Shown in pieces: positions 26,925-36,957 of a stretch of 64,000 nt of DNA; position 1 is the stretch's first letter, and every line of letters starts with the position of its first letter. The stretch covers positions 37,989 to 101,988 of the forward strand of contig JAQULR010000005.1 in NCBI GenBank assembly GCA_028749205.1. Reading direction: 5' to 3'. The DNA comes from Acidobacteriota bacterium (GTDB lineage Bacteria; Acidobacteriota; Aminicenantia; Aminicenantales; Saccharicenantaceae). The notes beneath the pieces are model-generated. The model was not told the DNA's origin. It saw only the letters and a program-made list of their open reading frames with translations, and searched no databases. A program made the position numbers and the translations under genes.

Positions 26925-29147
26925 GTGAAAAAAAAAGTTTTATACGGCCTTATCTTTTTGGTAATTTGTTCTATTTTTAATCTTTCCCTTATTTCTGCTC
27001 CCCGGAAGCTGATATATCTTGATGCTTCAAATCTCCCTGATGGCCAGCTTAAAAACTGGCCCAACCTTGGTGTTCTTGGCGGCCGTTTTGTCCCGGTATT
27101 TAATACCCAGCCTACTGTCGAAATTGTCAAAGGCCAGAAGGCTGTTAATCTGACGGCAGTTGATGTTCTGCTACGGTCAACTTTTTCTCCGCCAGCCAGT
27201 CTGAATGGTGGCCGCCCTTTCACTCTTTTGGTCAAAGCCTATCTTCCAGAGTTGGCTCAGAGATGGACTATTTTGACCTGGTCGCAAAAAATGGACAAAG
27301 GGGCGGTTTTTGGCGTGGGGAAAGGTCGGGAGGCTGCTTTCTACCATTCCAGTGGGTGTAAAGTGGGATACCAAAAAGGCTATCCTCAGCCAGGCCTCTG
27401 GCATCTTCTGGCTTTTGTCTATGATAAGCAAACCCTCCGGATTTATGTTGACGGCTGGCTAAAAGCTGAAATTGAGGCTTCTCTGGAGATAAGTCTTGAT
27501 AAGTATTTTTATCTTGGCGGCCAGACCGTCTCAGGTTTGCCTGTTCCTATGGATCCTTTCAATGGCTATTTAGCCTGGTTGGAGCTGCTGGATGTGGCTT
27601 ACAGCCCGATAGAAATCTGGAACCTGGCAGGTCACCGGGAAGCTATCCCGGTTTATCCAGAAGAAGGTGATGTTCTGGCGGTTCTGGATCTATCATTACA
27701 ATGGGAGCAGGGCGACACTAAAGCAGCCTCTTACGCCGTCTATTTTTCTACCCAGAGAGGAGCGGTAGAGAAGAGAGAAAAAAAAGCCTATCGAGGTAAA
27801 TTCCCAACCGTGGTAAAAAGTCTGGAGGTAACCAGTCTCCAACCTGGTCAGAGCTATTTCTGGCGAGTTGATCAACTGGATTCTAAAGAGCAGATCATCC
27901 AGCCTGGTATTGTCCTGAGTTTTAAGATAGATGACGGTTCAGCCAAAAAACCTGTCCCCCATGACCATCACGGAAGTGTCAGCCGGGATTTAAGCCGGTT
28001 GAAGTGGACTCCTGGCCCCTGGGCTACTTCACAGGATATATATTTCAGCACTGATTGGAAAAAACTGGAAAAATCCAGGCCTTTGGCTAAGGATCTCAAA
28101 CCTGAAGCTAATTTTTTCTTAATTCCGGAGAAATTGAAGTATGGACAAGATTATTTCTGGCGCATTGATACCAGGAACGGTTCTCTCCCCCCGTCACCTG
28201 GGAAAGTCTGGTCGTTTCGGGTTCAAGACCAGATAGATGATGATAATATGACTTTTTTGGTGGCTGCCGATCTCCACTATGGCGGGTCAGTTAGAGCCAG
28301 AGATATTAACAGATTGATGGTCGAGACCATGAATAGTATTCCCGGGCAGGAATTTCCTGAAGAGTTCGGGATAAAAGGCAAAATTCGTAGTCCAAGAGGT
28401 GTCATCATCCTTGGTGACATTGTAGATGACGGGAGCTCATCTGAAGTCCAGAAATTCTGGCAGGAATATGTTGAGGATTTTGGTCTTAACGGCAACGGCC
28501 TTCTGGCCTTTCCAGTTTATGAAGGATTTGGGGAGAATGATGGTCCTTCTAACGGTTTGGTCCGTAGCAATATTAGAAACAGGAATCGTCAGAGACCGGG
28601 GTTAAGGAGTATTTCAGCTGATAACCACCACTATTCCTGGGATTGGGGCCAGATTCATCTTGTTCATCTCAATATCTATCCAGGTAGTGCCGGAGAAGAA
28701 TACCTTAAGATCTGGCGTCGAAGAACGACCGGCGATGATCGTGACCCTAAACAAAGTTTGGACTTTCTGATCGAAGATCTGAGAAGGAATGTCGGAGGCA
28801 GCGGGCGGCCAGTAGTTATTTTCCAGCACTATGGCTTTGATTCATGGAGTGAAGCCTGGTGGACGCAAAACGAAAGGAATGCCTTTCTCCAGGCCATCAG
28901 GCCCTACAATGTTATAGCTATCTTCTGGGGTCACTCTCATGTGGCTCAGAGTTATAGCTGGAACGGTATCAAAACCTGGTGTGCCGGCACTACCAATAAT
29001 GACCCTGAGCTTGGGACATTTCTGGTTGTTAGCCTGAAAACAGGGCGAAAAAATGGCCGCCTAATAGTAGCCACCAGAAAGGGCCATGACTGGACTGCAG
29101 TAGAAAAAGTCAGTTTTCCGATGAAGAAACAGCTCGGGAACAAATGA
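26925..29147 (+). CDS. Secreted metallophosphoesterase with LamG-like and Fn3-like domains
   Basis: 740 residues starting at GTG 26925 with AAGGAGG 5 nt upstream. Signal peptide (about 1-25), a concanavalin/LamG-like domain (about 30-245; RIYVDGWLKAEIE is typical), two Fn3-like modules (about 250-335 and 340-430; each with SYFWRVD or DYFWRID), then a calcineurin-like phosphoesterase domain from about 440. Metal-binding motifs are ADLH, GDIVDD, GEND in place of GNHD, FQHYGF and GHSH. It likely acts on an extracellular phospho-substrate or glycan-linked target. The substrate is unknown. Confidence 0.87.
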   Translation: MKKKVLYGLIFLVICSIFNLSLISAPRKLIYLDASNLPDGQLKNWPNLGVLGGRFVPVFNTQPTVEIVKGQKAVNLTAVDVLLRSTFSPPASLNGGRPFTLLVKAYLPELAQRWTILTWSQKMDKGAVFGVGKGREAAFYHSSGCKVGYQKGYPQPGLWHLLAFVYDKQTLRIYVDGWLKAEIEASLEISLDKYFYLGGQTVSGLPVPMDPFNGYLAWLELLDVAYSPIEIWNLAGHREAIPVYPEEGDVLAVLDLSLQWEQGDTKAASYAVYFSTQRGAVEKREKKAYRGKFPTVVKSLEVTSLQPGQSYFWRVDQLDSKEQIIQPGIVLSFKIDDGSAKKPVPHDHHGSVSRDLSRLKWTPGPWATSQDIYFSTDWKKLEKSRPLAKDLKPEANFFLIPEKLKYGQDYFWRIDTRNGSLPPSPGKVWSFRVQDQIDDDNMTFLVAADLHYGGSVRARDINRLMVETMNSIPGQEFPEEFGIKGKIRSPRGVIILGDIVDDGSSSEVQKFWQEYVEDFGLNGNGLLAFPVYEGFGENDGPSNGLVRSNIRNRNRQRPGLRSISADNHHYSWDWGQIHLVHLNIYPGSAGEEYLKIWRRRTTGDDRDPKQSLDFLIEDLRRNVGGSGRPVVIFQHYGFDSWSEAWWTQNERNAFLQAIRPYNVIAIFWGHSHVAQSYSWNGIKTWCAGTTNNDPELGTFLVVSLKTGRKNGRLIVATRKGHDWTAVEKVSFPMKKQLGNK

Positions 29148-29173
29148 TAGTTTAGCTCTTCCTGATATAGCTA

Positions 29174-30325
29174 TTATATTTGCGGCTTGTATCTAAGGAA
29201 AGCTCCTATATTACCATAGTGCTCCAATCGAGAAGGCCGGCTAACCTGAACTACGGGAATGTTTCTACTAACTGCCAGTTCAATAGCTTCGTCAACTAAA
29301 TCGGTGGCCACTACAGTTTTAACTCTGCAGACTGGGCAGAGCTCCTCATTAAGATACAGTCCATGGCAATCGGGGCAGACCCGCCCGCTTTTAGAGAAAT
29401 TGTGAGTGATTAGCAAGGTCTGAACTTCGTAGTTGTTTAGTTTTCTCAAAGTATCAGCCAGACCGGACACTGCCCGACCTCCACGCTCCAGTTCAGCCAC
29501 CAGACTATTTACCAGTTCCTGCTGCTCTTTTTTTGTCAAGTTTTCTTCTAACTCCAAACATTCTTCTAAAACCCGGGAGGGCTTGGTTCCAGGCCTGGAC
29601 TTAATTCGCCCTTTTAGCTTACTCTTTACATAAGAGTGAAAGAGCGGTTCTATCTGAGGATAGAATTGATCATCGCAGCCTACCAGCAACCAGTCAAAAT
29701 TATTCTGTTTTAGAATATCGAAAGTTTTCTGGGCAGATTTCTTGAAATGTTCAAGAAGATGAGCTTCTATATGACGCTCTATCCTTTTTGATTCGTATCC
29801 TTCAAACCCGCCCTTTTTAACTTTTTTGGGAACTTCACTGGTCAGGCTTTCCAGAAGCTTGATTTCTCCCATATGAATCCTATACCAGCAGGCTTCTCTC
29901 CGGTTTATCAGAAAGGCACAGAGGGTTTTGTATCTTCCCAGGATTACCGAAAGAGGCCTGGTGTAGAAATCAAAATCCTGAATAAGCCGGTTTCTGGGTC
30001 CGTGAGGCAGTTCCAGTTCCTGCCAAATGTTCTTCCCAGAGCAAGAGAAGAGAGCGACCCCAGGGGCTTTCCAGGAAGGCAGCCTGCTGGTGCAAAAATT
30101 AGAAATCTTTTCCAGGTCCTCCTGCAATGATTTCTGCACTTCTCGAGGTATTTTTTTCATTTCCAGGTTAAGTTTGGCCTGGTTTATCAATCCTTTGTAA
30201 GCCGCATTGATTGCTTTAAATGATTGTTCACCTTTGTCGGTGTTTAGATAAAAGCTAGTAGCTTGAAAGGGATGCGTCTTAATTTGAACCAGGGTTTCGA
30301 TTTGGGCAGAGTTTGAAAGTTTCAT
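29174..30325 (-). CDS. Bacterial eRF1-like (baeRF/Vms1-type) protein with zinc ribbon
   Basis: 383 residues, RBS AAAGGAGG just upstream of the ATG. The layout fits the bacterial archaeo-eukaryotic release factor families: an N-terminal domain, a middle RNase H-like domain with GGFEGYESKRIERHIEAHL in the catalytic-loop position, and a C-terminal L7Ae-like domain with a CPDC/CPVC zinc ribbon. A true GGQ is absent, as in the baeRF and Vms1 groups. Vms1-type proteins release peptidyl-tRNA from stalled ribosomes; that role here is inference. Confidence 0.75.
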   Translation of the reverse strand: MKLSNSAQIETLVQIKTHPFQATSFYLNTDKGEQSFKAINAAYKGLINQAKLNLEMKKIPREVQKSLQEDLEKISNFCTSRLPSWKAPGVALFSCSGKNIWQELELPHGPRNRLIQDFDFYTRPLSVILGRYKTLCAFLINRREACWYRIHMGEIKLLESLTSEVPKKVKKGGFEGYESKRIERHIEAHLLEHFKKSAQKTFDILKQNNFDWLLVGCDDQFYPQIEPLFHSYVKSKLKGRIKSRPGTKPSRVLEECLELEENLTKKEQQELVNSLVAELERGGRAVSGLADTLRKLNNYEVQTLLITHNFSKSGRVCPDCHGLYLNEELCPVCRVKTVVATDLVDEAIELAVSRNIPVVQVSRPSRLEHYGNIGAFLRYKPQI

Positions 30326-30628
30326 AGAACCTCCTTTAGTAGAATTTGAAAGTTTTGAAAATATAGCTCAGCGAAGAAAAAAATTGAAACACTGAAACGG
30401 CTCTTGCTAAAGCCACTAATTAAAAATTAAACTGACCAACAGCCTTTGTCAAGTGAAACCTTCTACCCATTCCTGGAGTCTTCCTGCCTGGCCCGGGAGC
30501 CAAAAACCTGTCGCCTCAAGCTACCTGGTTTTAATACCTGGCGTTATCAGGTATTTTAGGTAAATTAAGACCGGGTTGTGGTTAAAGAAAAACTCTAAGC
30601 CACCATTTATCTGGACGGTTACACAACC
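30326..30628. other. Intergenic region with a hairpin
   Basis: No gene seen. A perfect 8-bp hairpin, AATACCTG (30533-30540) and CAGGTATT (30548-30555) with a 7-nt loop, lies between the divergent baeRF gene and the tRNA promoter. It is followed by TTAGG rather than a T-run, so it is not a convincing terminator. Confidence 0.55.
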
Positions 30629-30657
30629 TTTACAGAAATTAAATAAATAGATATAAT
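30629..30657 (+). promoter_or_regulatory. Promoter for tRNA-Leu
   Basis: TTTACA at 30629-30634, 17-nt spacer, TATAAT at 30652-30657, 23 nt upstream of the mature tRNA 5' end. Near-consensus, as expected for a stable RNA gene. Confidence 0.8.
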
Positions 30658-30680
30658 TATTTTGCCTGACAGGGCTGGTT

Positions 30681-30767
30681 GCGGAAGTGGCGGAATCGGT
30701 AGACGCGTAAGCCTCAGGAGTTTATGGCCGAAAGGCTGTGTGGGTTCGAGTCCCACCTTCCGCACCA
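30681..30767 (+). tRNA. tRNA-Leu (anticodon CAG)
   Basis: 87 nt including an encoded CCA. Acceptor stem GCGGAAG (30681-30687) pairs with CTTCCGC (30757-30763). The D-loop carries GGTAGACGCG as in tRNA-Leu, the anticodon loop CTCAGGA gives CAG at 30715-30717, there is a long variable arm (class II), and the T-loop is GTTCGAG. Confidence 0.96.
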
Positions 30768-30784
30768 CCTATTTATTTTTATTT

Positions 30785-32146
30785 ATGTCCCGAAAAAAGC
30801 ATCTTCTCCTTTTAAACCCCTGGATTTATGATTTTACTGCCTTTGATTTCTGGCTCAGGCCCCTGGGACTGCTCTATTTGGCTGCTATTCTGAGAGACCA
30901 TACCAGGTTTGAGATTGATTATTTAGATTGTCTTGATTGCAGTCAACTGGAAGCTGGATATAAATTTAAGACAATGAAGAAGGCCGATGGCCGAGGTTCT
31001 TATTACAAAGAACAGGTTCCTAAGCCAGAAATTTTAAGGCAGGTTCCCCGCCGATATTCTCGTTATGGTTTACCCATATCACAGGTAAAAACTGCTCTTG
31101 ATCTGCTGCCGCCACCAGAAGCAGTCCTCATAACCTGCACTATGACCTACTGGTATCCTGGAGTTCAAACTGCCGTTGAGCTGATAAGAAAAGAGTTTGG
31201 TCAAGTCCCGATAATTCTTGGAGGCATCTATGCCAGCCTCTGTCGGGAGCATGCCCTTGGTCAGTCGGGTGCCAATGTGGTTGTGTCTGGGCCAGGGGAG
31301 AACCAAATTCTAAAGGTCTTGGAAGAAGTGTGTGGGCAGGGTCATCTAAAATCCGATTCTAATTCAGTTTATTTCTCAAGTTTTGATTCTTTGCCAGTTC
31401 CAGCTTATGATCTTTGCCATGATGCTTCAGTTATCTCATTGATGACCTCTCGAGGTTGTCCTTTGAAATGCACCTACTGTGCCAGCCAGCTTCTCAATCC
31501 TGGTTTTGAACAAAGATCGCCACATAAAATTGTCTCTGAAATTATTCATTTTTCCAGAAACCTAAGCACCAAGCAGATTGCTTTTTATGATGATGCCCTG
31601 CTGATTAACAAACAACACCATTTGGAAAAAATTCTGGAATCTTTGATAACTAATAGTCTGAATCTTGGTTTCCACACTCCCAATGGGCTTCATACAAAAG
31701 AACTTGACCTGAAATTGGCCCGTCTAATGAGAGAAGTTGGTTTCTCCTCTATTTTCCTGAGCCTTGAGAGTTCGGATCCTGACTTACTGAGAAAAACTGG
31801 ACAAAAAGTAAGTCCTTCTGACCTGGAAAAGGCTCTTTTCTGTCTGGAAGAAGCCGGTTATGACCGAAGTGAAATTTCTGTATATCTTTTATTGGGCCAT
31901 CCCTTTCAGACTAAAAACCAGGTTCTGGAAAGCCTCAGGTTTGTCAAAAGACTTGGGGCCAAAGCTCGACTGGCCTATTATTCTCCGGTGCCGGGAACGG
32001 AGGATTGGAAGCATTTAGTAAATTCAGGTCGACTGAGTCCTGATTCTGATCCCCTTCTTCATAACAAGCTGATTTTCCCTTATTTCTGGAGTCAGATAGG
32101 GCCCGAAGACCTGGAGGAAATTAAACGACAGGCCAGAAGTTGCTGA
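30785..32146 (+). CDS. B12-binding-type radical SAM protein
   Basis: About 453 residues from ATG 30785, 17 nt after the tRNA; the frame is open further upstream but inside the tRNA. The N-terminal part looks like a cobalamin-binding Rossmann domain (ILGGIYASLCREHA, VVSGPGE), though the DxHxxG motif is not evident. The radical SAM domain carries the [4Fe-4S] Cys set in SRGCPLKCTYCASQ. The substrate is unknown. Such proteins are often tRNA, lipid or peptide methylating enzymes. No ribosome-binding site is visible. Confidence 0.85.
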   Translation: MSRKKHLLLLNPWIYDFTAFDFWLRPLGLLYLAAILRDHTRFEIDYLDCLDCSQLEAGYKFKTMKKADGRGSYYKEQVPKPEILRQVPRRYSRYGLPISQVKTALDLLPPPEAVLITCTMTYWYPGVQTAVELIRKEFGQVPIILGGIYASLCREHALGQSGANVVVSGPGENQILKVLEEVCGQGHLKSDSNSVYFSSFDSLPVPAYDLCHDASVISLMTSRGCPLKCTYCASQLLNPGFEQRSPHKIVSEIIHFSRNLSTKQIAFYDDALLINKQHHLEKILESLITNSLNLGFHTPNGLHTKELDLKLARLMREVGFSSIFLSLESSDPDLLRKTGQKVSPSDLEKALFCLEEAGYDRSEISVYLLLGHPFQTKNQVLESLRFVKRLGAKARLAYYSPVPGTEDWKHLVNSGRLSPDSDPLLHNKLIFPYFWSQIGPEDLEEIKRQARSC

Positions 32147-32331
32147 TCTTGCCCGGGCCTTCAGAAGATATTATAGCTATCAATAAAACAATACCTGATA
32201 ACTCCCTGTTATAAAAAATCGTATTTTAAGATATTTTGCAGCTGTTATTACATTAAGCTCTGTTCCTCTTTAGAATCAGCCCCTAAGGGTTGATTTAATT
32301 TTCGCCAGAGTGTAATTTAAAAGAGAGTAAA

Positions 32332-33282
32332 ATGTTCAAAAATAAATTAGTTTGGATTTTGATTATTGGGCTTGGCCTTAGCTTTAATTCATGTTATATC
32401 ATTAACGAAAAAAAACAGGAAAGAAATCTTAGGCCGGAAGATACTGAATGGCTATCAGAGGTCAGATATATCATAACCTCCCAGGAGCGCAAGATTTTTA
32501 GCGAGTTGCCTGAAGCCGAAAGAGAGCAGTTCAAGAAAGATTTCTGGGTCCGACGAGATCCCGATCCCTATACTGAGGAGAATGAATATAAGGAAGAATA
32601 TTATTCTCGAATTGAACAAGCTAACAAGATGTTTTTTAGCGAGGGCCGTCCTGGATGGCTCACTGACCGGGGCCGCATTTTTATCCTATTTGGTCCGCCT
32701 ACAGAAAGGCATACCTATCCCATGGAGGCCTCTGGTAATTGCCAAGAGGTCTGGTACTATGGTAGCTTCCCGGTGGTTTTTATTGATGAGCATTGCTCTG
32801 GAAGTTATACCCTTTCGGCCATTAATCTGGCCCATCTTCAGGACTTGAACTTGGCTCAGGCTTACTTCAAGCAAACTATTACCCAGGAGAGAAGTGTATT
32901 TGATTATGACCTAAAAGTGGCCCAAAGACAGAGGACTGTCAATGGCCTTAGAATCCTGCTATCTTTCAGTATGAAATATAACCAAATCTGGTTTGAAGTT
33001 TTGGATAATGCCAGCCTGGAAACTGAGCTGTATTTGACTATGGAAATCAGGGACAAAAACGACCAGATTGTCTGGAGCGGCCAGGAAACGGTCCCATTAA
33101 AGTTAAGAGATGAAGAAGAGTTGAAAGAGCTGGAAAATAAAAAGTTTAATCTGGAAATAGAAATCAATCTTCCTGATGAAAAATATTCTCTACCTTCACC
33201 TGGGAAATATTGGCTTTACTCAACTCTCAAGCAGAGGACAGAAGAACAGGAACTGAAAAAAGTAACTGAAATTAGGCTGTAG
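32332..33282 (+). CDS. GWxTD-domain lipoprotein
   Basis: 316 residues. A lipoprotein-type N-terminus ends at FNSC, then the GWxTD domain follows: YYSRIEQANKMFF, the diagnostic GWLTDRGRIFILFGPP and a WYYG block. The family is typical of Acidobacteria, Aminicenantes and related groups; its function is unknown but it is secreted. It is convergent with the TonB receptor gene, 26 nt apart. Confidence 0.9.
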   Translation: MFKNKLVWILIIGLGLSFNSCYIINEKKQERNLRPEDTEWLSEVRYIITSQERKIFSELPEAEREQFKKDFWVRRDPDPYTEENEYKEEYYSRIEQANKMFFSEGRPGWLTDRGRIFILFGPPTERHTYPMEASGNCQEVWYYGSFPVVFIDEHCSGSYTLSAINLAHLQDLNLAQAYFKQTITQERSVFDYDLKVAQRQRTVNGLRILLSFSMKYNQIWFEVLDNASLETELYLTMEIRDKNDQIVWSGQETVPLKLRDEEELKELENKKFNLEIEINLPDEKYSLPSPGKYWLYSTLKQRTEEQELKKVTEIRL

Positions 33283-33308
33283 GTTAAAACAAGATTTTGT
33301 CCGCCGAA

Positions 33309-36300
33309 TTAAAACCTAAGGCTAAAAGCCAGCTGAGCAGCTCGGGTTCCGTAAACCGCCAGGGTGTTCTGGAAAGAGGGATTAAAAATTCTGGTGCCGT
33401 CTGAGGTGCCTTCAGTTTCAGGATACCAGTAGCCTCCATCGTTAAGGTCATTCAGACCATATTTCTTGCCCAGTAGATTGAGGATGTCGAGGGCCACATC
33501 AAAAGACATCCCCTGACCCACCTTAAACCTTTTTTCTAATCTGAGGTCCAGATTGTTAAAGGCTGGCCACCTTCTGGCGCCGGGTTCTTCCAGATAAACA
33601 GTCATAGGAATACCCTGGACTTGATGGCCCTCCAGCCAGCTCGAAGGTGGAACAATGGTTACTGTTCTGGCCCATGGGGTTCCGCTCATATACTGGAAAA
33701 AGGCACTGAGGTAAAAATCTTTTGGCAGGTGATAGCTACCCATGATTTTAATAACCAGGGGTCGGTCAATGTCCAGTCGGCTGGTTTCGCTTAGGTTAAC
33801 TAAGGAATTTGGCGAATTAGCCAGCTGGGTAAAAGCAGTGCAAGCCTGGCTACCTGAGCCGATATTCCCCTGACTCCGGCTCCAGGTGATAGAAGTCAGG
33901 AACTGCCAGTTGTTAGACATCCTTTTTCTTAATACCAGCTGAAGGCCAGTGTATTTTTGCTGGAGATATTCTACATTGCTTAGTCTGGTAAAGAAATCTG
34001 GTGAGGAAGTTGAAGGAAAATAGACGGTTACCGGCACCTGGTCATAACCAGTCCCTCCCGGAACGATAGTAGAGAAAGGTATCCAGAAATCTCCTGGTGT
34101 TTCGGCCTGATACCATTCCAGTTCATTATCTGGGTCATAGAGAACATCCTCAATTATCCTATTGCGCTTCCTGAACAGGTATGATAAAGACAGCGTAAAG
34201 TCTTCGGTCAATTGCTGCTCGAAGGTGGCTGTCCATTCGGTGGTAAGAGGAGATTTAAGTTCAGGGTTGACCCGTTGCCTAAAATAATCGTTCTGGTGAA
34301 TTCTGTAGTCTTCAGGAAAGGGCCGAAAGGTATCATCAATGTCAACCGCAGTATCTTCATTCTCATCGTACCAGTAGAAAAGGTGATAACCAGTGGGCCA
34401 GCCTGGTGAAAGATTCATCAGGTAGCTCAGGGAAAGGTTATCGTGATATCGATTGAAAGAACCTTTAAGCAGAGTTTTTCCGGTTCCCAGCAAATCTATA
34501 ACCAGTCCAAGTCTTGGAGAAAGATTATTCCAGACGATCATATTATCCCACGATGGATAACCAGTGTTGCCATAAGGATTAACCCCATAGAGTGGCTTGA
34601 GGATGTATTCTCCGGTATAAAAAGAAACAGCATTGCCACTGGCTGATCTGTAAAGAGCTGACAGTCCTGACTGAACTCTTTCAAATTTTAAGCCCAGATA
34701 GAAACTTAAGCGATTCCCCAAACTAAAACTATCCCGACCATAGAAAACCAGGCGATGAAGAGTGGAACTCTGGGACAAACCATTAGAAGCTCCACTCGCC
34801 AGATAGAATCCTACCAAACCTTGACTTACCAGGTTACCTGTTTCAGGAGAGACAGCTTGGCCAAAATAATATGGATTATCGAATAAATAATAATAAATTA
34901 AGTTATTATTTTTCCAGGTTGAATCCTTAGCTTTGAGGCTTTCATACTCAACTCCTACCAGCAGTTCATGGGGCGTCTTAAGAAAGGATTGAAGCCTGGT
35001 GACCGAAGCTCCGACCCTAACAACATCTCCTACTATATTCTGATTGTAAGGGCCGCTACCCCAGCTATAGCCGCTTCCAAGGTCAACATACCGGGGATTG
35101 TCCTCGCCCTTATAATATAGGCGGCGGGGTAGTTTGTCACGAGTATAGAATAAGAAAAGATTGACTTTAGTCTCCTGATTGAATTTATAGCCTCCAAAGG
35201 CATTTAACAAAAATAAATTTTGCCCAGAAATACCAACAGTAGCAATTTGCGGGTTAAAGGGAGAGATAAAACTGGGGTCAACTGTCTGGTTATTTTTATT
35301 AAAACTTAAAATCAAGGAGGCATCAATCGCTGAAGTGATCTGAGAGTTAAAGTGAAAAAGAGAATTAAAGTCTTTAGATTTCCAGTTGTACATTGGATAG
35401 GGGATATCAAAAGGATCACGCCAAGGAGAGAAGGGAGTAGGTTTAGACCTCTGGTTATACCTGAAACTGGTGAAATATCTCACTCTGTCTGGCAAGATCG
35501 ATCCTGAAAGGCTAAGTGAAGAGTCAAGGTGATATCGTTCTTTAATGACCGGAGGATTGGACATCTGGTTCAATTCATCTTCGGTCCAGAGGACCTCTGA
35601 AAGATTGCCGCCGGTGCCCAGGAAATTTAGTTGCCCCGAGAATTCATTCTGACCGGCCTTAGGAACGATTTTAATAAAAGCTCCCTCGGTAGAGTAATTT
35701 TCGACCGGATGCCCGGCAGTGACTATTTCTATCTCTTCGATATAATCAGGATTTATGTTTTTGGCGGGTAACCGGTCCAGGGGACTATTTATTTCATTCA
35801 CTCCCATAATTATCAGGTTTGATCTGACTGTGGAGCCGGATACTGAAAATTTAAGGTCGTAAGGAGGATTCTCAGGGGCAACCCCTGGGGCTAACTGTAG
35901 CCAGTTGGCCAAGTCCTTGGTTTTTGGGATATGATTTAGAAGGTGATTATCCAGCAGATAAGATATTCCGGGGTTAGAGCTGTCCAGAGCTGGCAGAGGA
36001 TAAAGGATGATTTTTTCCTCTTCCTCTTCAGCCGGTTCCAGGGTTAAGGGCAGACTTAAGGTCTTGCCGGTTTCAACTTTGATTCCATTAATGATGGAGG
36101 TGTGGAATCCAGGAGTTTCAACTACCAATCGGTAAGTTCCTGATGGCAGATTATGGAAAAAATAATAACCGTTGTCTCGGGTAAGAAAATATCGGAATCC
36201 CACCATACTCGGAGAAGATAGATAAATATAGGCTCCAGACACCGGTTTCCCAGTCTGATCAGTAATCTTGCCTTTGATAGAGCCTGTAAGGCTCACCTTG

Positions 36301-36398
36301 GCTTCCAGGGTGGAGATGAATGTCAGGACTAAAATTATTGACAGGAATACCGTTATGAATATAGAAACCGGGGATGCATTATTTTTTGTCTTGACCAC
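33309..36398 (-). CDS. TonB-dependent receptor with carboxypeptidase-regulatory-like domain
   Basis: About 1029 residues from GTG 36398, which has AAAGGAGG 5 nt upstream; a longer frame starts at 36428. Signal anchor, then a carboxypeptidase-regulatory-like beta-sandwich (ITDQTGKPVSGAYIYLSSP, YFFHNLPSGTYRLVVETPGF), a plug domain and a 22-strand-type barrel ending in an aromatic residue (AAQLAFSLRF). It resembles Oar/SusC-like receptors that import large ligands or peptides across the outer membrane. The ligand is unknown. No TonB box or partner gene is seen nearby. Confidence 0.9.
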   Translation of the reverse strand: MVKTKNNASPVSIFITVFLSIILVLTFISTLEAKVSLTGSIKGKITDQTGKPVSGAYIYLSSPSMVGFRYFLTRDNGYYFFHNLPSGTYRLVVETPGFHTSIINGIKVETGKTLSLPLTLEPAEEEEEKIILYPLPALDSSNPGISYLLDNHLLNHIPKTKDLANWLQLAPGVAPENPPYDLKFSVSGSTVRSNLIIMGVNEINSPLDRLPAKNINPDYIEEIEIVTAGHPVENYSTEGAFIKIVPKAGQNEFSGQLNFLGTGGNLSEVLWTEDELNQMSNPPVIKERYHLDSSLSLSGSILPDRVRYFTSFRYNQRSKPTPFSPWRDPFDIPYPMYNWKSKDFNSLFHFNSQITSAIDASLILSFNKNNQTVDPSFISPFNPQIATVGISGQNLFLLNAFGGYKFNQETKVNLFLFYTRDKLPRRLYYKGEDNPRYVDLGSGYSWGSGPYNQNIVGDVVRVGASVTRLQSFLKTPHELLVGVEYESLKAKDSTWKNNNLIYYYLFDNPYYFGQAVSPETGNLVSQGLVGFYLASGASNGLSQSSTLHRLVFYGRDSFSLGNRLSFYLGLKFERVQSGLSALYRSASGNAVSFYTGEYILKPLYGVNPYGNTGYPSWDNMIVWNNLSPRLGLVIDLLGTGKTLLKGSFNRYHDNLSLSYLMNLSPGWPTGYHLFYWYDENEDTAVDIDDTFRPFPEDYRIHQNDYFRQRVNPELKSPLTTEWTATFEQQLTEDFTLSLSYLFRKRNRIIEDVLYDPDNELEWYQAETPGDFWIPFSTIVPGGTGYDQVPVTVYFPSTSSPDFFTRLSNVEYLQQKYTGLQLVLRKRMSNNWQFLTSITWSRSQGNIGSGSQACTAFTQLANSPNSLVNLSETSRLDIDRPLVIKIMGSYHLPKDFYLSAFFQYMSGTPWARTVTIVPPSSWLEGHQVQGIPMTVYLEEPGARRWPAFNNLDLRLEKRFKVGQGMSFDVALDILNLLGKKYGLNDLNDGGYWYPETEGTSDGTRIFNPSFQNTLAVYGTRAAQLAFSLRF

Positions 36399-36526
36399 CA
36401 GGTCCTCCTTTAACTGCTGAGAATCCACTGTTCATAATTAGCTAACGCATTAGTTCAAAAAAGATGATAACTTATCAGCAAGAAATAAAACTACCATTAT
36501 AGCTTTTTTAGCTCAGTTGAGCTGAA

Positions 36527-36698
36527 TTATTCACCAATAATTCAGGTCAACCTGCTTTATTCTCCTCCACCAGAGGAAAATCGGGACATGATACGATTTT
36601 CTTAAATCGGTTCGTGTCCCTGATTCTATCATGTCCCGGTTTTCTTATCAATGAAAATTGAAAATCTCGAGCCATGTTCAGTTTTATAAATAATGCAG
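36527..36698 (-). repeat. Dispersed intergenic repeat, copy 3 (with long stem-loop)
   Basis: Runs from ATTATTCACCAATAATTCAG to TTTATAAATAATGCAG. Its interior holds an inverted repeat of 17 bp (36577-36593 with 36627-36643, one G-U) around GGGACATGAT. It lies in the 559-nt gap between the TonB receptor and the ROK kinase genes, where I see no gene. Confidence 0.65.
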
Positions 36699-36773
36699 AT
36701 TTATATCAAATTATTAAAACTTTTTGAAGGGGAGAAAAGTTACTTGAAAGGTTTTTAAGTTGACTATTGTGAG

Positions 36774-36945
36774 CTATTCACCAATAATCCAGGAGCAGGG
36801 ATTTTATCACTATAGAGATAGATTATGCGCTGAGAAATATAGCGCTCAAGCCGATTTAAAGAATCGTCCTGGCTCCCAATTTTCCTCTCAATGATGATTT
36901 AAATCTCGAGAAAAGTCTAATTTTATGAATAATTCAATTCACAGA
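36774..36945 (-). repeat. Dispersed intergenic repeat, copy 4
   Basis: Begins with CTATTCACCAATAATCCAGG and ends with AATTTTATGAATAATTCAAT after AAATCTCGAGAAAAG. Same orientation as copy 3 and only 75 nt away, giving a tandem pair. Interior sequence differs between the two. Confidence 0.6.
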
Positions 36946-36957
36946 TTATCCAGATTA

